From VAZQ01 sp963841705 (GTDB lineage Bacteria; Pseudomonadota; Alphaproteobacteria; Rhizobiales; Xanthobacteraceae), in assembly GCA_963841705.1 (NCBI GenBank), contig CAWJDY010000037.1:40841-104840 (forward strand): 64,000 nucleotides of DNA, given 5' to 3'. Below are positions 56,322 through 63,152 of the stretch, piece by piece. Each line of letters starts with the position of its first letter. The first letter of the stretch is position 1. The notes below the pieces were generated by a model. The model saw nothing but the letters and a program-made list of their open reading frames with translations, searched no databases and was not told the DNA's origin. The translations under genes were made by a program, and so were the position numbers.

Positions 56322-56561
56322 TCAGATCCGGTCGAAAAGCTGTTTGCAGGTCGGGCTGAGCTGCGACTTCTTCGACTTCAGGCAGGCTATCACCGCGGTC
56401 TGATTGGGGATGGCGGAAAAGCACATCCTGAATGCATCCGAGGTGCAAGCCGAGCGTTCGGCCGCCGTGGGCACGGGCTCGGCAAATACTGCGGTGGGGA
56501 TCATGCCGAGGAGGGAGCTGATGATGGCAACTCCAACCAGGCCGCTGCAAATCTTAGTCAT
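56322..56561 (-). CDS. Small secreted Cys-rich protein
   Basis: A 79-residue protein with signal peptide MTKICSGLVGVAIISSLLGMIPTAVFA and a mature part of about 50 residues with four cysteines (ACTSDAFRMC, VIACLKSKK, SPTCKQLF). AGGAGA precedes the ATG. The C-x7-C...C-x10-C spacing suggests two disulfides or a small metal site. Similar short secreted proteins are common in Bradyrhizobium relatives. The function is unknown. Confidence 0.65.
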   Translation of the reverse strand: MTKICSGLVGVAIISSLLGMIPTAVFAEPVPTAAERSACTSDAFRMCFSAIPNQTAVIACLKSKKSQLSPTCKQLFDRI

Positions 56562-56807
56562 GATGGTCTCCTGCGTTTGGTTCCGTTTCGGTGGCGCAAC
56601 GCCCCCCGGTGGGTCACGTTGACGGCTGCACTATGCGCACGCGCAGTGAGAAAAGCTGTGACTGCCATCACGTTCTTGGCGATTCCAGATGGGCAAACTC
56701 TATGCGGCCTCACGCGGGGGAGAGGGCTGCCGCGGGCTGGGCGTGGTGGGCAGGGGCGTCCGGCTTTTTCAGACGTAGAGTTATGCAAAAGACGCTACCG
56801 ACGGCGC

Positions 56808-57338
56808 CTACGGAGAGGCCGTCGCTTGCGCCTCGAGCGCATCGTCGGGAAGCCGATTCCAGATCTGGCTTCGGCCTAACAGCGAAATTCCGAGATAGCC
56901 TCGAACTTCCAGCTTGCTGCCGTCTGAGCTGAGCCGCATCAGTGCGCGGTAGCGTGAACCGTCCCGCGGATCCATGATGGTGCCGTCATCGTAAAAATAT
57001 CCCGTGCGTCGCATTCCGGTGATGAGCGTTAGGCCCAAAAAGCGCACGCCAGTCCCGTCCATTCCCTCGCGCGTGTGGCTGCTGCTTATGCTGCCCGGCG
57101 CCGAAAAGACCTTGACGATGGTGCCCTCATAGACCCCGTCGCGTTCCGTGATCTCGAACCAGCATTGGGTCGTGTCGGTCCTGTCGTCGACCTGCTCCCA
57201 CAGACCCACCGCGGTAATCTCGGCGGTACGGCCAGGCACACCAGCGGGGGATTCCGCAGCATCCCATACCGGGCGGCCCGAGGACTCCCAAATGGCGCGT
57301 CCCGCAGCATCCCAGGTGATGAATTCTAGTTTGGGCAT
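56808..57338 (-). CDS. DUF2147-family protein with atypical N-terminus
   Basis: The body AVGLWEQVDDRTDTTQCWFEITERDGVYEGTIVKVF ... LTLITGMRRTGYFYDDGTIMDPRDGSRYRALMRLSSDGSKLEVRGYLGISLLGRSQIWNRLP is a full DUF2147 domain. The family is normally exported, but here the N-terminus (PKLEFITWDAAGRAIWESSGRPVWDAAESP) is not a signal peptide and contains a duplicated TGGGATGCTGCGG-coded WDAA segment. The ATG at 57338 is preferred to the one at 57398. The signal sequence may have been lost. Confidence 0.65.
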   Translation of the reverse strand: MPKLEFITWDAAGRAIWESSGRPVWDAAESPAGVPGRTAEITAVGLWEQVDDRTDTTQCWFEITERDGVYEGTIVKVFSAPGSISSSHTREGMDGTGVRFLGLTLITGMRRTGYFYDDGTIMDPRDGSRYRALMRLSSDGSKLEVRGYLGISLLGRSQIWNRLPDDALEAQATASP

Positions 57339-57615
57339 GCAACACCCCACGTGGGGTCTGAGCTCCGACTCCGCCGAATGATGGAGGAGAGGGGCCAAGG
57401 CTCTAAAACGGAATCAAATATATCGACCGGTTCACGACGCTCAAGGATCACAGAAAGGAAATGGGCTTGGCCTGTTCAACGCGATGTTCGCGCAGTTGGG
57501 GCTGACGAAGGCGGATTTGGAGGATTGAGAATGGCGTTCGGCAATCGCAGAATTGCCCATCGATCTGCCGAGGGCGCGTGTTCGCAAGAAGGCCCGGGCT
57601 GGACAATCGCACATT

Positions 57616-57666
57616 TGGAGCGGGCGAAGGGATTCGAACCCTCGACCCCAACCTTGGCAAGGTTGC
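57616..57666 (-). tRNA. 3' half of tRNA-Gly(GCC): attachment-site remnant of a genomic island
   Basis: On the minus strand one finds the anticodon arm with TTGCCAA loop (anticodon GCC), the variable loop, the T arm with GGTTCGAATCC, and the acceptor 3' strand CGCCCGC followed by T and encoded CCA. The acceptor 5' strand and D arm are missing: beyond 57666 the sequence is unrelated. A tRNA 3' fragment beside an integrase gene is the normal left junction (att core) of an island integrated in tRNA-Gly. Confidence 0.85.
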
Positions 57667-57768
57667 GGTCGATTGTTCCTCGACTTTCCTCAGGTGTCCG
57701 GGACGTTGATTTGCTTCAAGAATTTGACTTCCATTGAGGTACGTGCTGTCATCGAAAGTCCCTGAGTT

Positions 57769-57826
57769 TGCTTCCCCGTGCTTCCCCCATGCTTCCCCGG
57801 AAACTTCCTGCGGGCCCGGGGAAGCA
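57769..57826. repeat. Three direct TGCTTCCCC repeats and one inverted copy upstream of the integrase
   Basis: TGCTTCCCC stands at 57769-57777, 57779-57787 and 57790-57798, i.e. at 10 and 11 base steps (one helix turn). The inverted copy GGGGAAGCA is at 57818-57826. CTTCCCCGG/CCGGGGAAG thus forms a dyad just before the integrase start. Position and phasing suggest arm-type integrase or excisionase sites or autoregulation (inference). Confidence 0.7.
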
Positions 57827-57840
57827 GATAGGAAGGACCC

Positions 57841-59253
57841 ATGCCGAAGATCACCAAGAGGGTTGTCGACGCTCTTCGCCCAGACCTCGCGGGCAAGGAT
57901 GTCTTCCGCTGGGACGCGGGCGACGGGGCGTTAAAGGGCTTCGGCATTCGTGTGAAGCGGAGCGGGGCCGCATCCTATTTTGTTCAGTACCGCAACAAGG
58001 AGGGGCGGACCCGGCGTCTCGTAATTGGCAGGGTTGGCACTCTGACACCCGATGAGGCCCGAATCCTCGCCAGTGACGCTCTAAACGCCGCCACGAAGGG
58101 TCGTGACCCTTCTGCCGAGCGCCACGCGGTGCGGGCCGCCATCACCGTTTCGGAGCTCTGCGATTTGTACCTTGCCGACGCCAAGTCCCGCATCAAGGCG
58201 TCTACCTGGGCAATGGACAAGAGCCGCATTGAAACCCACGTCAAGCCGCTAATCGGGCGATTGACCATGCGCAGCCTGACAACCGCCGATATAGAACGAA
58301 TGAAAGCCGACATCATCGCTGGCAAAACGGCGAAGGCGCGCAAAGAGACAGGGCGCGGGGGAGTAGCCACTGGCGGCCTCGGGGTCGCGGCCCGGACGCT
58401 AGGAATGACGGGGACGATCCTTGAGTACGCTAGGCAAACACTCAAATTGATCAAAGACAATCCTGCCCGCGGCGTGAAGAAACCGCCAGACCGCAAGCAA
58501 AGGCGATTTCTGTCGCTAGAAGAATTGGTCAAACTAGGGCATGCGATCCGCGAAGCCGACGCAGCCGGCGAGAACGATACTGCGCTGGCAGCCATCCGGC
58601 TGTTGCTGTTGACGGGACTGCGCCGGATGGAGGCACTTGCACTTCACCGGACGTGGGTCGACGGCCGGACACGATGCATCCGCTTCCCAGACACTAAGAG
58701 CGGCCCGCAAATTCGGCCGCTCGGTGCTGACGCAGTGAAACTCATTGAGGGGCAGCCAACTCGCAATGATTGTCCGTGGGTTTTCCCCGCGGCGCACGGT
58801 AAGGGCCACCTTGTTGGCCTGCCGAAAGTACTGGAACGCATGTGCACAAAGGCGGGATTGCACGGGGTGACGATACATGTGCTCCGTCACACGTTTGCTT
58901 CGACAGCCGCCGAAATGGGATTTTCAGAACTGACCATTGCGGGCCTGCTTGGGCATTCAGTTCCGGGTGTGACAGGGCGGTACGCTCATATTGCAGATCC
59001 AGCGCTGGTGGCAGCCGCTGACCGCGTGTCAGCCAAGATACGTGCGGCTCTCAACGCAGTCGCGTCGAGTCGGGTGATTTCTTTAAGAACCTCAAAGCAA
59101 CCGCCTGATGCGGACCCTCCTGCGATCAAAGCGACGTGCAACCGCAGACACCGTCTCGCGACTCCCATAACTCGTAAGCATTTTCATGTTTTCGATGACT
59201 GGCTTATGAGCGGGCACCCTGGGTCGGTATGGCACACCGATGGTGGGTCTTAG
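57841..59253 (+). CDS. int: Tyrosine-type site-specific integrase (P4/DUF4102 type)
   Basis: A 470-residue integrase. The N-terminal DUF4102 part reads RWDAGDGALKGFGIRVKRSGAASYFVQYRNKEGRTRRLVIGRVGTLTPDEAR. The catalytic residues are Arg in LLTGLRRMEAL (about 260), HVLRH (about 346-350), His/Trp-like LLGHS and Tyr in GRYAH (about 381). It follows the tRNA-Gly fragment by 175 bases and should recombine at it. The last about 65 residues after ALNAVASSR are not family-like and may reflect a lost native stop. Confidence 0.92.
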   Translation: MPKITKRVVDALRPDLAGKDVFRWDAGDGALKGFGIRVKRSGAASYFVQYRNKEGRTRRLVIGRVGTLTPDEARILASDALNAATKGRDPSAERHAVRAAITVSELCDLYLADAKSRIKASTWAMDKSRIETHVKPLIGRLTMRSLTTADIERMKADIIAGKTAKARKETGRGGVATGGLGVAARTLGMTGTILEYARQTLKLIKDNPARGVKKPPDRKQRRFLSLEELVKLGHAIREADAAGENDTALAAIRLLLLTGLRRMEALALHRTWVDGRTRCIRFPDTKSGPQIRPLGADAVKLIEGQPTRNDCPWVFPAAHGKGHLVGLPKVLERMCTKAGLHGVTIHVLRHTFASTAAEMGFSELTIAGLLGHSVPGVTGRYAHIADPALVAAADRVSAKIRAALNAVASSRVISLRTSKQPPDADPPAIKATCNRRHRLATPITRKHFHVFDDWLMSGHPGSVWHTDGGS

Positions 59254-59282
59254 CCCGACTTTTGTGGGTCTCTGCTGAGACT

Positions 59283-59340
59283 TCGAGCGCTGCGCTGACG
59301 CAGTGGTAGAGCACCCCCTTCGTAATGCGTAGGTCGAAGT
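59283..59340 (+). tRNA. Degenerate tRNA-Thr(CGT)-like remnant
   Basis: The D-arm-like stretch GCAGTGGTAGAGCAC, then a TTCGTAA anticodon loop and GTAGGTCGAAGT resemble the first two thirds of tRNA-Thr(CGT). The anticodon stem does not pair (CCCCC against TGCGT) and no T arm or acceptor end follows. This is a remnant, not a functional tRNA. It may be a relic of an earlier attachment site. Confidence 0.4.
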
Positions 59341-59400
59341 CACACAGGCCGTGGTTACAGGGTGGTTACAAACCCGGGCTCGCCAGAAGATGCAAAAAGG

Positions 59401-59523
59401 GCTAGGGTCCGCAACGCATCGATGCAGACTGCCACCATCGATCCTCGTGGTGCCGGAGCCGAGAGCAGCGCCACCGACCGCCACGTCGATGTGGGCATCG
59501 GCTAGGTCTGCGGCGCATCGATG
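59401..59523. repeat. Direct repeat pair (about 23 bases) spaced 100 bases, each with a CATCGATG palindrome
   Basis: GCTAGGGTCCGCAACGCATCGATG (59401-59424) and GCTAGGTCTGCGGCGCATCGATG (59501-59523) differ at a few positions. A third partial GCATCGG lies between. The stretch 59341-59793 has no convincing gene. Confidence 0.5.
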
Positions 59524-59793
59524 TCGGCGTGAATAACCGATCAAGCAAAAAAGTTAGTTTGAAGGAAATTCGTTTCCAGCCTGGACTTCAGCAGAAGGGA
59601 GCAAATTCGCAAGAAGCCAATCAATCCTTTCCTCGCCGGTGGCATATTTGATCGTCGTGACCTTCAGTAATCGGGTCACATAACCCCGATGACGCTGATA
59701 TTGCGCTGTTTGTGACGCGTGCGACCGCGCGACATCGGCGTTCGTATTGACTATGTTCTTGGGGCCATCCTTGACGACCAGCGGAGGGGAACG

Positions 59794-60114
59794 ATGAGCC
59801 GGTTCTTCCACGACATCCAGGGATACTTTGATACTTTGAAAAAGCGAACGTATTCAGGCAGGTATCTCGCCATCATCCTTGCCGAGCTTTTTCGCCGCGA
59901 CCCCGGCGCGTTTACCAGAGTCTTGAACGAAGCTGGCATCAACTACACTCGTAACGACTTTGAGAAATTGACAACTAGTTCACTGTTGCTGTTGCAGCGA
60001 TGGCTGCATTGGCATTGGCATCATTGGCATTCCAGGAAAGCGGTGATCACACTCAGCAGATATTTCGCAGATTCGATAGTGGCGCCACTCTCGATCGTGG
60101 CATTGACGAGATAG
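59794..60114 (+). CDS. Hypothetical protein, probably 3'-truncated
   Basis: The ATG at 59794 follows a strong GGAGGGG site. The frame reads MSRFFHDIQGYFDTLKKRTYSGRYLAIILAELFRRDPGAFTRVLNEAGINYTRNDFEKL and then a His/Trp-rich stretch where it runs into the 3' end of the opposite gene. The last 30 codons (60021 on) are antisense to that gene and unlikely to be native, so the gene was probably cut by a rearrangement near 60010. I do not recognise the family. Confidence 0.45.
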   Translation: MSRFFHDIQGYFDTLKKRTYSGRYLAIILAELFRRDPGAFTRVLNEAGINYTRNDFEKLTTSSLLLLQRWLHWHWHHWHSRKAVITLSRYFADSIVAPLSIVALTR

Positions 60115-61226
60115 TTCCACGCGAACGGCACTACTGCACCGATGGCCAAAAACAGGCCGATAGAAACCGGTCGAGGAAAGGCCATTGTAATTCGAATTAT
60201 GGATCGTATCCAACGCCACTGCAGAACGTCCCTAGTTCCCCCTAAAATTGAAACAAAAATATAGATGGGAAGCAGAAGCCAAATCACAGCAAATAGATTA
60301 GTTCTACCCACCTTGACGTAACATGCCATGCGTGCATTTTCGATAGCTTCATGACCTCCAAACTCATAGAGTAGGGTCATCACTGCGATAAGGACACCAA
60401 GCCAACCGATCTTCCTGTGCCAAAGCGCCTGGCGGCGCTCGTATTTAGCCCGATCCTGGTTTTCTAATTGTCTAATGGCCGCATTGATAAATTCAGTAAG
60501 CGGTTCATCCAAAAACGTGGGGAAGTTAGCTTCATTCGCGGCCCAGAGATTTCTCGCGACCAATCGGTTGCGGGACGACTGATAGAAGGCGCGAGCGTAA
60601 GCTAAGATGCCAAGCGCATCCACGCACTCCGATAGGCTAGCAGTTCGCTTTCGGGCAATGATGTGGTTGTACAAGGAGAAAAGCACATTCTTTCGCCAAT
60701 TTATATCATTGGTGCTCTTATATGCTGACAAGATAGTGTCTGTATTTCGATGGTGATGTTGATGAGTATGGGAAATGTCCCGAAGAAAATAATAGAACTG
60801 TGCTGCTATTATGTCTGAAATGTCGACGTTCGCGTAAACTCTGAGGTCTTCTTGCATTTCGAGAAATTCGGATCGTTTCGGCGTTAGGTGAGACAAAATA
60901 AGCTCACCAGGCCTTCTAAGAACTATGCGGCAGCTAACATCAGCGTGATTTTGTAATCGTGCTGATGTTAGTTTGATAGCCTCAATGACTTGCTTTTCTA
61001 ATGCGGATTGCGCAGTAAGATTCTGCTGATAGTGAGATATAAAGTCTTGACAGGTTTTTACGCCGGGCTCGACGTTCTGTCGCCAATACCTTAGGTTCCT
61101 AAATAAATGAAGGTGCCCGTATAAAGGCAAATCGATTGCGTTTATGTCCTGCTTTACGCGTCCAATAAATACAAACCTGAAATTCCCGTTTAGTGATCGA
61201 AAACCAAACTCTCGACTTGGCACCAA
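60021..61226 (-). CDS. Hypothetical protein with three C-terminal membrane helices
   Basis: A 401-residue protein. The N-terminal 270 residues are soluble and largely helical (LTAQSALEKQVIEAIKLTSARLQNHADVSC; DISDIIAAQFYYFLRDISHTHQHHHR; FPTFLDEPLTEFINAAIRQLENQDRAKYERRQALWHRK). Hydrophobic segments follow at about 275-295, 318-338 and 357-375. The gene is clearly richer in A+T than the core genome, as expected for island cargo. There is no known motif. A soluble domain in front of a membrane tail is a frequent layout of defence effectors, but this is only an analogy. Confidence 0.6.
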   Translation of the reverse strand: MVPSREFGFRSLNGNFRFVFIGRVKQDINAIDLPLYGHLHLFRNLRYWRQNVEPGVKTCQDFISHYQQNLTAQSALEKQVIEAIKLTSARLQNHADVSCRIVLRRPGELILSHLTPKRSEFLEMQEDLRVYANVDISDIIAAQFYYFLRDISHTHQHHHRNTDTILSAYKSTNDINWRKNVLFSLYNHIIARKRTASLSECVDALGILAYARAFYQSSRNRLVARNLWAANEANFPTFLDEPLTEFINAAIRQLENQDRAKYERRQALWHRKIGWLGVLIAVMTLLYEFGGHEAIENARMACYVKVGRTNLFAVIWLLLPIYIFVSILGGTRDVLQWRWIRSIIRITMAFPRPVSIGLFLAIGAVVPFAWNYLVNATIESGATIESAKYLLSVITAFLECQ

Positions 61227-61272
61227 ATCCGAAAGATCCCGCGCTTGGTATGCTAATATATCCCGATTCCAT

Positions 61273-62441
61273 CAGTAAGCGAAAAACAGCTTGTCGGGGC
61301 CGGAGGAAGCGATTCTTGTTGCGGACATGATTCGCGGCGGCTTTCTTGATCCAAGCATCCGGGAGGAGCTCATCGCACTGGTGCGGAATGGGAAGGCTGA
61401 GACGCGCCTGACGCGACGCGCCAATGCGTTGCTGCTGCTCGACGATGGCATGAGCTGCGAGGCGATTGCGAAGGTTCTCTACCTGGACGACGACACGATC
61501 CGCTATTGGTACAAATTATATGGCGAGAAAGGGCTGAATTGGCTGGCCGATTTCGGCTACAAAGGCCGCGCCTGCGAACTGACGGCGACGCAGCAGGGCG
61601 CGTTGAAAACCTGGGTGTCGCAAACGCTGCCGCGGACGACCGCCACGGTAGGGGAGTGGATCGAGAAGTCCTATGGCGTCAGCTACACCCGTTCAGCGCT
61701 GGTCAAGCTCCTGGCGCGGCTAGAGATGGAATATCGCAAGCCCGCGGTGCTGCCGCGCAAACTTGATCCCGCGAAGCAACAGGCCTTTATCGAGGCCTAT
61801 GACAATCTGCTCAACACTCTCGGCGATGATGAAGCCGTACTGTTTGCCGATGCTGCGCATCCGACGCACGAGGTGCGGCCGGCGGGCTGTTGGGCGCCGA
61901 AGGACGCCAAAGTCGCGCTGGAACAGACCAGCGGGCGGCAACGGCTGAACATTCACGGTGCCATCGATCTGGAAACGGGCACAACCCGGATGATCGAAGC
62001 GACGACGATTGATGCCTTGAGCACGATCGCGCTGTTGATGGCGATTACGTTGATGTATCCCACGAAGAGGCTGATTCACGTCTTTCTCGACAATGCCAGG
62101 TACCATCATGCTGTGCTCGTTCAGGCATGGCTGGCGAGACCTGTGTGCCGGATCAAGGTGCATTACATTCCGAGCTACTGCCCGCACCTTGATCCGATCG
62201 AGCGCTTGTGGGGATTGATGCATCGACACGTCACCCACAACCGCGGTTACGCGACCTACAATGACTTCTGCCAATCCGTTCTGCATTTTCTGCGCGAGGA
62301 GGTGCCGAAAAACTGGGCCGTCTTCTGCAATTCGGTCACCGACAACTTCCGCGTGATCAACCCTGCCGATTTTCGGGTTCTCAAGGCATAGGGGTATATA
62401 TATCTGTGGACGCCGACTAGGCTGTTGGCAAAAATGCACTG
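61273..62441 (+). mobile_element. IS630-family insertion sequence
   Basis: The transposase gene is flanked by imperfect inverted ends: left CAGT...AACAGC..GTCGG (61273-61297) and right CCGAC...GCTGTT...ACTG (62413-62441). The arms differ in length by a few bases, so the exact ends are uncertain. An A/T-rich TATATA stretch stands just outside the coding region at both sides, as expected for TA-targeting elements. Confidence 0.5.
61291..62391 (+). CDS. IS630-family transposase
   Basis: A 366-residue DDE transposase. The helix-turn-helix part reads RRANALLLLDDGMSCEAIAKVLYLDDDTIRYWYKLYGEKGL. The catalytic acids are Asp in VLFADAAHPTHEVRP (about 187), Asp in LIHVFLDNARYHHAVLVQ (about 267) and Glu in YCPHLDPIERLWGLMH (about 303). 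The frame is uninterrupted, so the element may be active. The start is TTG 61291 or ATG 61327; neither has a strong ribosome site. Confidence 0.9.
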   Translation: MSGPEEAILVADMIRGGFLDPSIREELIALVRNGKAETRLTRRANALLLLDDGMSCEAIAKVLYLDDDTIRYWYKLYGEKGLNWLADFGYKGRACELTATQQGALKTWVSQTLPRTTATVGEWIEKSYGVSYTRSALVKLLARLEMEYRKPAVLPRKLDPAKQQAFIEAYDNLLNTLGDDEAVLFADAAHPTHEVRPAGCWAPKDAKVALEQTSGRQRLNIHGAIDLETGTTRMIEATTIDALSTIALLMAITLMYPTKRLIHVFLDNARYHHAVLVQAWLARPVCRIKVHYIPSYCPHLDPIERLWGLMHRHVTHNRGYATYNDFCQSVLHFLREEVPKNWAVFCNSVTDNFRVINPADFRVLKA

Positions 62442-62518
62442 GGTGGGGTGCTTAGTGTCACCAATAACACGAAATGACAGCTTCCCGGCTACCGTGGGTA
62501 TCCACCCGCGGTATTCGC

Positions 62519-62806
62519 TCATCTCCCATACATGAAACGATCTAGTGCTTCCTCGGAAATTCTGCCGTTCGGCTCAAAGCGTTTCTTTTCATCATTAAAG
62601 ACAAGTCCCGCCTGCACTACTCCATCCGGAATTCTATCATGCTCAATCCGGGCGCGACCCAAAAACGGATCGTACCAGTGAGCATATCTGGAATTTAGGC
62701 GCCGATATTCACTTTTTCGTACCTTGATCAGTAAAAATCCAATTCTGAGGAACACCGCACTTAGAAATGCAGCGATGCAAGCGCTCAGAATATACAAGCC
62801 GTACAT
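62519..62806 (-). CDS. Small single-span membrane protein
   Basis: A 95-residue protein: one membrane helix (ILSACIAAFLSAVFLRIGFLLI), then a soluble part with KSEYRRLNSRYAHWYDPFLGRARIEHDRIPDGVVQAGLVFNDEKKRF. It is A+T-rich like the other island genes. A small hairpin (62491-62512) stands right after its stop. No family is recognised. Confidence 0.5.
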   Translation of the reverse strand: MYGLYILSACIAAFLSAVFLRIGFLLIKVRKSEYRRLNSRYAHWYDPFLGRARIEHDRIPDGVVQAGLVFNDEKKRFEPNGRISEEALDRFMYGR

Positions 62807-63002
62807 TTTCTTATTTTGCGTCCCGAATCAGAAGCGCTGAGTAAGTTATCACGCAGAAGTCAAGGGGTTATACAATATTCTGTGGAAAAGTGGCAAATAG
62901 CGACCGTCCCTCCCTATCAAGGGAGGCGGAGAGGTTGGAGGCCATTTTCGGATTATCGTGGTCCGTCTTACCGGGGGGTCGAGGACAACAACGGATAAAA
63001 CA

Positions 63003-63152
63003 CGAATGATTTCAATCACCTTAGGAGGAGGCTTCATCCGCCACGGAGACCTCTCGCGGCCCGATGCGGAATCCCGTTACCTCTACTACAATTGCCGTCT
63101 GACCGCAGCGTTGGCGAAAATTATCTGGGGTGAGGCAAACCATGAGGCTTGA
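63003..63152 (+). pseudogene. C-terminal remnant of the gene preceding the helicase
   Basis: The frame reading MISITLGGGFIRHGDLSRPDAESRYLYYNCRLTAALAKIIWGEANHEA ends at TGA 63150-63152 and overlaps the helicase start (63142), as coupled genes do. It has no plausible start or N-terminus, so it is probably the tail of an operon partner whose front was lost. 62807-63002 shows nothing else. Confidence 0.35.

Noticed and set aside
57351..57737. 128-residue plus-strand open frame containing ERAKGFEPSTPTLARLRS
   Set aside because: This is the well-known false translation across the antisense strand of a tRNA-Gly 3' end (57616-57666).
59554..59811. 85-residue minus-strand frame overlapping the start of the 59794 gene
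   Set aside because: No ribosome site, no recognised motif, and it conflicts with the well-supported start at 59794. It could be a gene tail, but I cannot support it.
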